DNA of 64,000 nt from the NCBI RefSeq assembly GCF_001421535.1, contig NZ_LMKN01000001.1, positions 1,462,267-1,526,266 of the forward strand, in the 5' to 3' direction. The position numbers and the translations under genes are program-made. Numbering within the stretch: position 1 is the stretch's first letter; each line of letters opens with the position of its first letter. This DNA is from Sphingomonas sp. Leaf20 (GTDB lineage Bacteria > Pseudomonadota > Alphaproteobacteria > Sphingomonadales > Sphingomonadaceae). Shown in pieces: positions 41,906 to 52,783 of the stretch. The notes beneath the pieces were generated by a model. The model made no database searches. It was not told the origin of the DNA and was given only the letters and a program-made list of their open reading frames with translations.

Positions 41906-41927
41906 CCCCCCCCCCCCCCCCCCCCCC
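41906..41927 (+). repeat. Poly-C tract of 22 bases
   Basis: An uninterrupted run of 22 C. Such tracts slip easily in replication and in sequencing, so the exact length is uncertain. It lies more than 150 bases after rlmE and over 300 bases downstream of rpoZ, so no gene is clearly controlled by it. Confidence 0.85.
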
Positions 41928-41946
41928 GCCCTTCGACTACGCTCAG

Positions 41947-42043
41947 GGCGAACGGCGTGGGGGTGGCGAACCACGTGGGGGGCGAACGGTGTGGGTGTGG
42001 CGAACCGCGCGGGGGGGGGGCGAACGGTGCGGGGGTGGCGACC
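41947..42043 (+). repeat. G-rich imperfect tandem array (GGCGAAC units)
   Basis: Units beginning GGCGAAC (the last reads GGCGACC) start at 41947, 41965, 41981, 41999, 42019 and 42037, spaced 16-20 bases, each ending in a run of G. The strand is rich in G-tracts and could form G-quadruplexes. Confidence 0.75.
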
Positions 42044-42122
42044 GATGGCCACCTGCACCGTAAAGGCGAACTGGCTCCCTCTACACTTCCTCCGCCTCAC
42101 CCCCAACGACACCCGCGCAGAG

Positions 42123-42157
42123 AAAAGGCCCGCGGACCTTCTGGTCCACGAGCCTTT
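42123..42157 (-). terminator. Rho-independent terminator of rpoZ
   Basis: On the minus strand a stem of about 14 pairs (AAAGGCTCGTGGACC with GGTCCGCGGGCCTT, two mismatches) around AGAA is followed by TTTTC. It is about 100 bases after the rpoZ stop. Confidence 0.8.
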
Positions 42158-42257
42158 CAATCACACCAACCAAGTAATGCCGCAGCATCGTTCGCCGGAA
42201 ACCGATCAGGGTCGGATCGCAACATGGCCCGGCTGGCGCCGCACCACGTCCGTCCGA

Positions 42258-42602
42258 TCAACCCTCGTAATCGGCACCCAGATTCTGGTTGCGCGGCGGG
42301 GCGGCGGCGGTGAGGCGCAGCGCCTCTGCCGATGCCGCGAGGCTGCCGACGGCATCGACCTCGTCGTCATCGTCGACACGGACCTTCTGCAGGCCCTGGA
42401 TGACCGATTCCTTGAGATGCGCGGGCTTGACGTTCTCGTCGGCGATCTCGCGCAGCGCGACCACCGGGTTCTTGTCGCGATCGCGGTCGAGCGTCAGTTC
42501 GGCGCCGCCCGAGATCTGCCGCGCCCGCTGTGCTGCGAACAGCACCAGGTCGAACCGGTTGGGGATCTTGTCGACACAATCTTCGACGGTAACGCGCGCC
42601 AT
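42258..42602 (-). CDS. rpoZ: RNA polymerase omega subunit
   Basis: A 114-residue protein with the omega signature [40 protein letters not shown] and [16 protein letters not shown]. It assists assembly of beta-prime in RNA polymerase. The start is the ATG at 42602, preceded by AAGGAAG; the open frame extends further upstream but the family begins here. Confidence 0.96.
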   Translation of the reverse strand: MARVTVEDCVDKIPNRFDLVLFAAQRARQISGGAELTLDRDRDKNPVVALREIADENVKPAHLKESVIQGLQKVRVDDDDEVDAVGSLAASAEALRLTAAAPPRNQNLGADYEG

Positions 42603-42761
42603 GACGCTTCCTTCGCAACAAACACCGATAGGGAGAATGACGGCGCCTACCCACACCCCGCCACAAAGTCAAGATTTTGCCGTCGGGGGGCGCCCACGTC
42701 CCCCCGCGCCGCATGGCCGCGAGGTTGCATCGGCCCGAGCCTGTGTCCACTAGCTCTTGCC

Positions 42762-43970
42762 ATGACCATGCCCGCCCCCCAGCTCGATCGCACCACGGCC
42801 CCGCAGGCGGTCGACTCGGTCTTCACCGTCGACGGCAACCGGCTGACGCTGCTCGAAGCGGGACCCGAGCGGCTCGAGGCACTGATCGGGCTGATCGCCG
42901 GCGCACGGCATTCGTTGCGAATCCTCTATTACATCTACGCCGACGACGACGCGGGGCAGCGCGTGAACACCGCGATGATCGCGGCGGCGAAACGCGGCGT
43001 GACGGTCGCGCTCATCGTCGACGGCTTCGGCAGCGACGATGCGGCGAGCGTCGACTTCTTCGACCCGCTCAAGGCCGCCGGGATCGCGGTGTGCCGGTTC
43101 TCCGCACGGTTCGGCCGGCGGTATCTGCTGCGCAATCATCAGAAACTCGCGCTGGCGGACGGTGAGCACGACGACGCACGGATCATCGTTGGCGGCTTCA
43201 ACGTCGAGGACGATTATTTCGGGACGGTCGCCGACAATGCATGGCGCGATCTCGGCCTGCTGATCGAAGGCCCGGCGGCGGGACGGCTGGCGGGCTATTT
43301 CGATGCGCTCAGCGGCTGGATCCATCAGCCCAAGGGCAAGCTGCGCAAGCTCAACCATGCGCTGCGCCGCTATAGCGAGACGCAGGGACCGATGCGCTGG
43401 CTGATTGGTGGACCGACGCGGCGGCTGTCACCCTGGGCGCGGGCGGTCCGCGACGACATGCGCCGCGCGACGAGTATCGACATCATCGCCGGCTATTTCA
43501 CGCCAAGCCCGACGATGTTGCGCAGGCTGGATCGCGCGGGGCGTCGTACCGACCGCGTGCGCATCGTCACCGCCGCGAAATCGGACAACAACGCGACGAT
43601 CGCCGCCGCGCGGTTCACCTATGCCGGGCTGTTACGCAAGGGCGTGCACGTCTTCGAATATCAGCCGACGAAGCTGCACACCAAGCTCTACGTGATCGAC
43701 GACGCGGTCCATATCGGCTCCGCCAATTTCGATATGCGCAGCCTGTTCATCAACATGGAACTGATGATCCGGATCGAGGACGCCGCCTTCGCCGCGCATG
43801 TCCGCCGCTATGTCGAATCCGAAATCGCGTGCTCGACCGAGATCACACCGGCGCTGTACAAGGAAAAGACCGGCTGGCTGCAGCGCGTGAAACAGTTCTG
43901 CGCGTATTTCGTGGTCGCAGTCGTCGACCCCAATGTCTCGCGCGGACTGAACTTCGGGGTCGAGGACTAG
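42762..43970 (+). CDS. Phospholipase D-family protein, cardiolipin-synthase-like
   Basis: A 402-residue protein with two HKD motifs: NHQKLALADG near residue 125, followed by IIVGGFNVEDDY, and LHTKLYVIDDAVHIGSANFD near residue 305. This arrangement fits ClsB/C-type cardiolipin synthases, which join phosphatidyl groups to make cardiolipin at the inner membrane. There is no N-terminal membrane helix, unlike ClsA. It is convergent with tldD, 23 bases apart. Another phospholipid transferase role cannot be excluded. Confidence 0.85.
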   Translation: MTMPAPQLDRTTAPQAVDSVFTVDGNRLTLLEAGPERLEALIGLIAGARHSLRILYYIYADDDAGQRVNTAMIAAAKRGVTVALIVDGFGSDDAASVDFFDPLKAAGIAVCRFSARFGRRYLLRNHQKLALADGEHDDARIIVGGFNVEDDYFGTVADNAWRDLGLLIEGPAAGRLAGYFDALSGWIHQPKGKLRKLNHALRRYSETQGPMRWLIGGPTRRLSPWARAVRDDMRRATSIDIIAGYFTPSPTMLRRLDRAGRRTDRVRIVTAAKSDNNATIAAARFTYAGLLRKGVHVFEYQPTKLHTKLYVIDDAVHIGSANFDMRSLFINMELMIRIEDAAFAAHVRRYVESEIACSTEITPALYKEKTGWLQRVKQFCAYFVVAVVDPNVSRGLNFGVED

Positions 43971-43993
43971 CCGCCGGCGGTCGGCGGCGACGC

Positions 43994-45424
43994 TTACTGC
44001 GCCGCCGTGCCGCCGACCGTCAGGCCGTCGACCAGCAGCGTCGGCTGGCCGACGCCCGCGGGCACCGACTGCCCGCCCTTGCCGCACATGCCGATCCCTT
44101 CGTCGAGCGCGAAGTCGTTACCGATCCCGCGCACCTTGGTCAGCGAGCTGGGGCCGTCGCCGATCAGCGTCGCGCCCTTGATCGGTGCGCCCAGCTTGCC
44201 GTCCTCGACCAGATAGGCCTCGGTGCAGCTGAACACGAACTTGCCCGACACGATGTCGACCTGCCCGCCGCCGAACGCCTTGGCGAAGATACCCTTCTTC
44301 ACGCGGCTCAGCAGCTCGGCGGGATCGTCGCTGCCCGCCTTCATGAAGGTGTTGGTCATCCGCGGCATCGGGGCGTGCGCATAGCTTTCGCGGCGACCAT
44401 TGCCCGTCGCCTCGACGCCCATCAGCCGCGCGTTGAGGCGGTCCTGCATATAGCCCTTGAGGATGCCGTCCTCGATCAGCACGGTCTCGCGCGTCGGCGT
44501 ACCCTCGTCGTCGATCGTCAGCGACCCGCGGCGATCCGCGAGCGATCCGTCGTCGACGACGGTCACGCCCTCGGCCGCGACGCGCTCGCCGATCCGGCCC
44601 GAAAAGGCCGACGTGCCCTTGCGGTTGAAATCGCCCTCGAGCCCGTGGCCGATCGCCTCGTGCAGCAGGATACCAGGCCAGCCATTACCGAGCAGCACGG
44701 TCATCTCGCCCGCGGGCGCCGCGATCGACTCGAGATTGACCAGCGCCTGCGACAGCGCCTCGTCGATCGCGCGGTTGTACGTCTCGGGCTGGAACAGGTC
44801 GGTGTAGAGATAGCGCCCGCCGATGCCGTAGCTGCCCATCTCGCGACGGCCATTCTGCTCGGCGACGATCGACACGTTGAGCCGCACCAGCGGCCGGACG
44901 TCGGTGGCGATGAAGCCGTCGGCGCGGACGATCTCGACCACCGACCATGTCCCCGAGAGGCTGACCGACACCTGCGCGACGCGCGGGTCGCGCGCACGCG
45001 CGGCGGCGTCGATCGTCTGGCACAGGTTCACCTTGTCCGCGAACGGCACGAGGTCGAGCGGATCGGCGGCGGTGTAGCGGTGGCGGTTGGTGCCCTGTGG
45101 CGGGCCGGCCTTGGCGGCGACGCCGGGCTCGATCAGCGCCATCGTCTCGGCGGCGCGGCGGATCGCGGCGGGGGTCATCTCGTTCGAATGCGCGAACGCG
45201 GTCATCTCGCCCGATACCGCGCGCAGGCCGAAGCCCGAGCTCGTGTCGTAGGAGGCGGTCTTCAGCCGGCCGTCGTCGAACCCGAACGCCTCCGCCTTGC
45301 GGTATTGGAGATAGAGTTCGCCGTCATCGGCCTTGGGCAGCGCCTTGGCGGTGAGGGCCTGCGCCTGCTCGGGGTCGAGCGTGTCGCGGTAGAGGAACGA
45401 GCGGGGGTCTGCGGCTATCGTCAT
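43994..45424 (-). CDS. tldD: TldD, metalloprotease of the TldD/TldE pair
   Basis: A 476-residue protein with the zinc motif HEAIGHGLEGD near residue 254 and the TldD blocks GSYGIGGRYLYTDLFQPETY, SLTIDDEGTPTRETVLIEDG and MPRMTNTFMKAG. With TldE (PmbA, not in this window) it degrades unfolded peptides and processes some modified peptides. The C-terminal GKGGQSVPAGVGQPTLLVDG is typical. Confidence 0.95.
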   Translation of the reverse strand: MTIAADPRSFLYRDTLDPEQAQALTAKALPKADDGELYLQYRKAEAFGFDDGRLKTASYDTSSGFGLRAVSGEMTAFAHSNEMTPAAIRRAAETMALIEPGVAAKAGPPQGTNRHRYTAADPLDLVPFADKVNLCQTIDAAARARDPRVAQVSVSLSGTWSVVEIVRADGFIATDVRPLVRLNVSIVAEQNGRREMGSYGIGGRYLYTDLFQPETYNRAIDEALSQALVNLESIAAPAGEMTVLLGNGWPGILLHEAIGHGLEGDFNRKGTSAFSGRIGERVAAEGVTVVDDGSLADRRGSLTIDDEGTPTRETVLIEDGILKGYMQDRLNARLMGVEATGNGRRESYAHAPMPRMTNTFMKAGSDDPAELLSRVKKGIFAKAFGGGQVDIVSGKFVFSCTEAYLVEDGKLGAPIKGATLIGDGPSSLTKVRGIGNDFALDEGIGMCGKGGQSVPAGVGQPTLLVDGLTVGGTAAQ

Positions 45425-45442
45425 CCGATAGATATAAGAAGC

Positions 45443-45676
45443 TTAGCGCCCTGCGCCATCCCCATGGTCGCGCAATGTCGACTGGTCCGCACCATCGGCA
45501 GGGCCGCCGACGAGGATGAAGCGCCGGTCGCAATAGCCGCAATCGACATAGCCGGTCTCGTCGATCTGCAACCAGACGCGCGGATGGCCGAGCGCTGCGC
45601 CGCCGGGAATGTCGGTGGCGCCATCGCAGGCGACGCGGGCGTGGGTGACGCGGGTGGTTTCGAGCGGCGGATGCAT
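45443..45676 (-). CDS. Zinc-finger domain protein (CHCC type, NDUFS6-like)
   Basis: A 77-residue protein. It has [20 protein letters not shown], then [20 protein letters not shown], with the Cys/His set (C, H, C, C) of the zf-CHCC family found in alphaproteobacteria and in mitochondrial complex I subunit NDUFS6. Its bacterial role is unknown. The ATG at 45676 is chosen because the family starts here; an open frame continues to 45883 through a palindromic repeat and is not coding. Confidence 0.85.
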   Translation of the reverse strand: MHPPLETTRVTHARVACDGATDIPGGAALGHPRVWLQIDETGYVDCGYCDRRFILVGGPADGADQSTLRDHGDGAGR

Positions 45677-45751
45677 GGCCGCGCGATAGCAAGCGCGGGC
45701 GGGGCGGGCAATTGGTTCTTCTGTGTCGACATTCGCAGTGACCGAGAATGA

Positions 45752-45878
45752 TTCACGCGAAGGCGCGAAGCTTGTGTGTTTGTCGCGGAGCGACCGTGCG
45801 CCTAATCTCTGTCGCGACGGGCACTGGTGTCTTCCGAAGGACGGGCTGGGCGCCACAGCCTTTGCGCCTTCGCGTGAA
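45752..45878. repeat. Palindromic intergenic element with TTCACGCGAAGGCGC ends
   Basis: The left end TTCACGCGAAGGCGC (about 45752-45766) is inverted at the right end (about 45864-45878). The element of about 127 bases lies between the zinc-finger gene and the ABC ATPase gene. It contains no open frame of note. The family differs from the 82-base repeats. Confidence 0.7.
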
Positions 45879-45937
45879 CACATCTTCTTGTTGCCTCAGG
45901 GGATGACCCGCCCTCCCCGCCCCGCTATGCCGCGACC

Positions 45938-46861
45938 ATGACCGAAGCCGCGATCGCCATCACCAATCTCTGCAAGACCTATGCGGGCGGCAAGCGCGCG
46001 CTCGACGGCGTGACGTTCGACGTACCGCGCGGCCAGATCTTCGGGCTGCTCGGCCCGAACGGTGCGGGCAAGTCGACGCTGATCAACATCCTCGCAGGCC
46101 TCGTCAACAAGACCGACGGCAACGCGGCGATCTGGGGCTTCGACACCGACGACCACCCCCGCAACGCAAAGGCGTCGATCGGCATCGTCAACCAGGAGAT
46201 CCTGTTCGATCCCTTCTTCTCGCCGTTCGAGACGCTCGAGATCCAGGCCGGGCTCTACGGCGTCCCCAAGGCGAAGCGCCGGACGATGGAGCTGCTCCGC
46301 GCGGTGCATCTCGAGGACAAGGCGCACGCCTATGCGCGCACGCTGTCGGGGGGCATGAAGCGCCGCCTGATGGTGGCCAAGGCGATGGTCCATTCGCCCC
46401 CCGTGCTCGTGCTCGACGAGCCGACCGCGGGCGTCGACATCGAGCTGCGCCAGCAGCTCTGGACCTATGTCCGCAGCCTCAACGCGGCCGGCGTGACGGT
46501 CGTGCTGACCACGCATTATCTCGAGGAAGCCGAGGAGCTCTGTGACCGGATCGCGATCATCAACAACGGCCGCCTGATCGCCAACGAACCCACGCGCGAG
46601 CTGGTCGGCAAGGCGCAGGAGAAGATCGTCGCGGTCACGGTCGACCGCGACGTGACCGAGGTCCCCGCCAATGCCTGTTTCCAGACAATCGCGCTCAAGG
46701 GCAGCCGCACGCTGGAGATCACCTATGCCAAGGACCGCGTGAACGCGGGCGAAGTGCTGGCCGCGATCCAGGGTGGCGGGTTCGGCATCATCGACGTCTC
46801 GACCAAGGAACCCGATCTCGAGGACGTCTTCCTCAGCCTGACCCGCGCCGCCAACGCATGA
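45938..46861 (+). CDS. ABC transporter ATP-binding protein (YadG-like), without adjacent permease
   Basis: A 307-residue ATPase: Walker A GLLGPNGAGKSTLINILAGL near residue 36, signature LSGGMKRRLMVAKAM near 132, Walker B VLVLDEPTAGVDIELRQQ near 155, and the H-loop TTHYLEEAEELCDRIAI. It is closest to drug/polysaccharide exporters of the YadG/CcmA type. No permease gene is next to it; nadB overlaps its end (ATGA). The permease must be elsewhere. Confidence 0.88.
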   Translation: MTEAAIAITNLCKTYAGGKRALDGVTFDVPRGQIFGLLGPNGAGKSTLINILAGLVNKTDGNAAIWGFDTDDHPRNAKASIGIVNQEILFDPFFSPFETLEIQAGLYGVPKAKRRTMELLRAVHLEDKAHAYARTLSGGMKRRLMVAKAMVHSPPVLVLDEPTAGVDIELRQQLWTYVRSLNAAGVTVVLTTHYLEEAEELCDRIAIINNGRLIANEPTRELVGKAQEKIVAVTVDRDVTEVPANACFQTIALKGSRTLEITYAKDRVNAGEVLAAIQGGGFGIIDVSTKEPDLEDVFLSLTRAANA

Positions 46862-48435
46862 CGAGCGACATCCTGATCGTCGGATCGGGTGCCGCCGGGC
46901 TGACCGCAGCACTGAACCTGGCCGACCGCTTCACCGTGACCGTCCTTGCCAAGGGCGCGCTCCACGAGGGCTCGACCGCCTGGGCGCAAGGCGGGATCGC
47001 CGCGGTGCTCGAACCCGGCGACACGTTCGAAAACCATGTCGAGGACACGATGGTCGCGGGCGCCGGCCTCAACGACCGCGCGGTCGTCGAGATGGTCGTC
47101 GAGGGCGCCCCCGCCGCGATCGAGCGGCTCACGCATCTCGGCGTCCCGTTCGAGACCGAGGGCAATGCGCTCCATTTGACGCGCGAGGGCGGGCACAGCC
47201 ATCGCCGGATCGTTCATGTCGCCGATGCGACCGGCTGGGCGGTGCAGGAGGCGTTGCAAAAGGCCGCCGAGGCGCATCCCAACATCACGCTCGTCCCCGA
47301 TCAGATCGCGATCGACCTCGCGACCGGCCGCCACGAAGAGCGCTATTCGGGCGCCGGCAACGTCTGGGGCGTCTACGCGGTCGATCGCCACACCGAACGC
47401 GTCGCGCTGTACACCGCGCGGGCGACGATATTGGCGACCGGAGGTGCCGGCCGGACCTATCTCTTCTCGACGGCGCCACGCGGCGCGACGGGCGACGGCA
47501 TCGCGATGGCGTGGCGGGCGGGTGCGCGCGTCTCCAACATGGAGATGATGCAGTTCCACCCGACCTGCCTCTACAATCTCGACGTGAAGAACTTCCTGAT
47601 CACCGAGGCGGTGCGCGGCGAAGGCGGGCGGCTGATCAACCCGTCGACGGGACACCGGTTCATGGTCGATTACGATCCGGACCGGATGGAACTCGCCCCC
47701 CGCGACGTGGTCGCGCGCGCGATCGACGCGGAGATCAAGCGCGACGGGCTCGATTACGTCCATCTCGACATCAGCCACATGCCCGCCGACTTCATCCGGC
47801 ATCATTTCCCCAACATCCACGACAAGCTGATCGGGCTTGGCATCGACATGACGACCGGGCCGATTCCGGTCGTGCCGGCGCAGCATTACACCTGCGGCGG
47901 GATCGTCATCGACGAGCATGGCAAGACCGACCTCCCCGGCCTGTATGCCGCGGGAGAATGCACCGAATCGGGCCTGCACGGCGCGAACCGGCTCGCGTCC
48001 AACTCGCTGCTCGAATGCTTCGTGTTCGGCGAGGCGGCCGCGGACAGCATCGCCGCCGCGTGGGACAGCCTGCCCCCGCCCCCGCCGATCCGTCCCTGGG
48101 ACGAAAGCCGCGTCACCGATTCGGACGAGGAAGTGGTCATTAAGCAGACCTGGACCGAAATCCGCCGGTTCATGTGGAATTACGTCGGCATCGTCCGCAC
48201 GACCAAACGGCTCGAACGCGCGCAGCACCGGATCAAGCTGCTCAACGACGAGGTGGCCGAATATTACCAGCATTTCCGCGTCACGCCCGACCTGATCGAG
48301 CTGCGAAACCTGCTCCAGACCGCCGAGCTGATCGTCCGCTCGGCGCTGCACCGCCACGAAAGCCGCGGGTTGCACTATACGCTCGACTATCCCGGCATGC
48401 TGCCCGATGCGATCGATACCGTGCTCGTTCCCTGA
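46858..48435 (+). CDS. nadB: L-aspartate oxidase
   Basis: A 525-residue FAD enzyme oxidising L-aspartate to iminoaspartate, the first step of NAD synthesis. The FAD-binding DILIVGSGAAGLTAALNLAD is at the N-terminus. HEGSTAWAQGGIAAVLEPGD, the RGATGDGIAMAWRAGARVSN block and GLYAAGECTESGLHGANRLA follow. The C-terminal helical domain is complete. Its start overlaps the ABC ATPase stop, so the two are co-translated despite unrelated roles. Confidence 0.96.
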   Translation: MTSDILIVGSGAAGLTAALNLADRFTVTVLAKGALHEGSTAWAQGGIAAVLEPGDTFENHVEDTMVAGAGLNDRAVVEMVVEGAPAAIERLTHLGVPFETEGNALHLTREGGHSHRRIVHVADATGWAVQEALQKAAEAHPNITLVPDQIAIDLATGRHEERYSGAGNVWGVYAVDRHTERVALYTARATILATGGAGRTYLFSTAPRGATGDGIAMAWRAGARVSNMEMMQFHPTCLYNLDVKNFLITEAVRGEGGRLINPSTGHRFMVDYDPDRMELAPRDVVARAIDAEIKRDGLDYVHLDISHMPADFIRHHFPNIHDKLIGLGIDMTTGPIPVVPAQHYTCGGIVIDEHGKTDLPGLYAAGECTESGLHGANRLASNSLLECFVFGEAAADSIAAAWDSLPPPPPIRPWDESRVTDSDEEVVIKQTWTEIRRFMWNYVGIVRTTKRLERAQHRIKLLNDEVAEYYQHFRVTPDLIELRNLLQTAELIVRSALHRHESRGLHYTLDYPGMLPDAIDTVLVP

Positions 48436-48551
48436 TTTTTCGCGGCCCGACGTGTTCAGAGTGCGGCTCGTCGCACGTGGCCGGTACGGGCATATCGCGG
48501 ACCGTGCGGGCCGATAAGGATTGCCGCCGGATCACGGGGCAATCGGTACAT

Positions 48552-49661
48552 ATGGCATCTGGCAGGTTCGCGTGTCTCTTGGGGGTCACCGGCATCGCGC
48601 TCGCGGTTGCGGGCTGCGGCCCCTCGTCGCGACCGGGGACGAGCACCGCCGCGCCGCAGGGCGATCCGCAGGCGACCGTCTCGATCCCGATCCCGCCCGT
48701 CGCCGCGCGTCCTGTTCGTGCCGCGCCGGCACAGCTCGATGCTGCGATCGTCGCGCTGCATCAGGGGTTCGAGGGCAAGTCGGGGATCGCGATCCGCGCG
48801 GTCGATGATGGCTGGACGGTCGAGGTCGGCGGACGCCAGCATTTGCCGCAGCAATCGGTCAGCAAGCTCTGGGTGGCGATCACGCTGCTCGACCTGCGCG
48901 ACCAGGGCAAGGCGCGGCTCGAGGATCCGGTCGTGGTCCGGCCCGAAGACCTCACGCTGTTCCACCAGCCGATCGCGATGCTGGTCAAGGGCGACGGCTA
49001 TCACACCACGGTCGGCGAATTGCTGACGCGCGCGCTGACGCACAGTGACAATACCGCGAACGACCGGTTGCTGAGCTATGTCGGTGGCCCGCGCGCGGTG
49101 CGCGGCATGATCCTGCGCAAGCAGCTCGGCGAGATCCGCTTCGGTCCGGGCGAGCGCCAGCTGCAGAGCGGGACCGCCGGGCTCGTCTGGCAGCCGGCCT
49201 ATGCGCTCGGCAATGCGTTTGCCGTCGCCCGCGCGCAGCTCGATCCCACGGTCCGTGCCGCGGCGCTCGATGCCTATGTCGCCAACCCGCCCGATGGTGC
49301 TGCGCCGATCGCGATTGCCGATGCGCTCGCGCGGCTTGCGCGCGGCGAATTGCTCAGCGCGAGCTCGACGCAGGTGTTGCTCGACACGATGGGGGCGTCG
49401 GTCACCGGCCGCGCGCGGCTTCGCGCCGCGCTGCCCGCGGGGTGGCGGATCGCGCACAAGACCGGCACCGGTCAGGATCTCGGGCGCCGCAACGCGGGCT
49501 TCAACGATGTCGGCCTGCTCACCGCACCCGACGGCAAGCGCTATGCGATCGCGGTGATGATCGGCGACACGCTGCGCCCGATCCGCGAACGCCAGATGCT
49601 GATCCAGTCGGTCGCAGCGGCCGTCGCCGCGCATGCGGGCAACGCGCGCCCTCAAAGCTGA
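48552..49661 (+). CDS. Serine hydrolase lipoprotein, class A beta-lactamase-like
   Basis: A 369-residue protein. The signal peptide has a lipobox (LALVAGC-like: GIALAVAGC, Cys near residue 24). The three active-site motifs are present: SVSK in LPQQSVSKLWVAITLLDLR near 105, SDN in HSDNTANDRLL near 163, and KTG in AHKTGTGQDLGRRN near 302. A glutamate in GERQLQSG may be the Omega-loop base. This is the layout of class A beta-lactamases and related penicillin-recognising enzymes. Whether it hydrolyses antibiotics cannot be told. Confidence 0.78.
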   Translation: MASGRFACLLGVTGIALAVAGCGPSSRPGTSTAAPQGDPQATVSIPIPPVAARPVRAAPAQLDAAIVALHQGFEGKSGIAIRAVDDGWTVEVGGRQHLPQQSVSKLWVAITLLDLRDQGKARLEDPVVVRPEDLTLFHQPIAMLVKGDGYHTTVGELLTRALTHSDNTANDRLLSYVGGPRAVRGMILRKQLGEIRFGPGERQLQSGTAGLVWQPAYALGNAFAVARAQLDPTVRAAALDAYVANPPDGAAPIAIADALARLARGELLSASSTQVLLDTMGASVTGRARLRAALPAGWRIAHKTGTGQDLGRRNAGFNDVGLLTAPDGKRYAIAVMIGDTLRPIRERQMLIQSVAAAVAAHAGNARPQS

Positions 49662-49668
49662 CTCCGAT

Positions 49669-49790
49669 CCTCCCCCGCAAGGGGGAGGTGGCTGGCACTC
49701 GCCGGACGGAGGGGGCGGTCAAGGCGACCTCGGCTCCGTGTCCTTCCCCTCCATCAGGGTGACGCCTGCCACCTCCCCCTGGCGGGGGGG
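49669..49790. repeat. Palindromic element bounded by CCTCCCCC hairpins
   Basis: The left edge is a perfect hairpin CCTCCCCC-GCAA-GGGGGAGG (49669-49688) continued by TGGC. The right edge (about 49767-49790) inverts it as GCCACCTCCCCC-TGGC-GGGGGGG. It separates the beta-lactamase-like gene from polA and could act as a terminator. Single hairpins of the same kind occur at 58537-58560 and 62323-62346. Confidence 0.75.
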
Positions 49791-49890
49791 GATCGCCTGA
49801 TCGAGACGGGCGAGATTTCCTCCAATCTGATACCCAACAGCCACGCTTCGCCCATTGGTCCGCGCGCGCGCATCCGCTAGACCGCGCGTG

Positions 49891-52665
<2,775 letters not shown>

Positions 52666-52783
52666 TCGCGCAGGGCGGCAGCCGGCAACGCCCGGCTGAC
52701 TCGCACAAGCGCCGCCGGCGGAGCGCTTGCTCCGACCGACGACGCGGCTGTGCCGCGGCGCGACGCACCGACGGCGCCCGCCC

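Larger units (their letters stand above)
41735..42257. other. Repeat-rich intergenic region between rlmE and rpoZ
   Basis: 523 bases with no supported gene. It contains 7-base tandem repeats (41839-41873), a 22-base poly-C tract (41906-41927), a short REP-like hairpin with GCCCT/AGGGC ends (41928-41949), a GGCGAAC-based tandem array (41947-42043) and the rpoZ terminator (42123-42157). Confidence 0.75.

Noticed and set aside
42661..42761. Possible coding extension of the PLD gene upstream to 41991
   Set aside because: The frame would pass through the rpoZ gene on the other strand and G-rich repeats; the ATG at 42762 fits the family start.
45677..45883. N-terminal extension of the zinc-finger protein
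   Set aside because: It is encoded by a palindromic intergenic repeat, and the family starts at the ATG at 45676.
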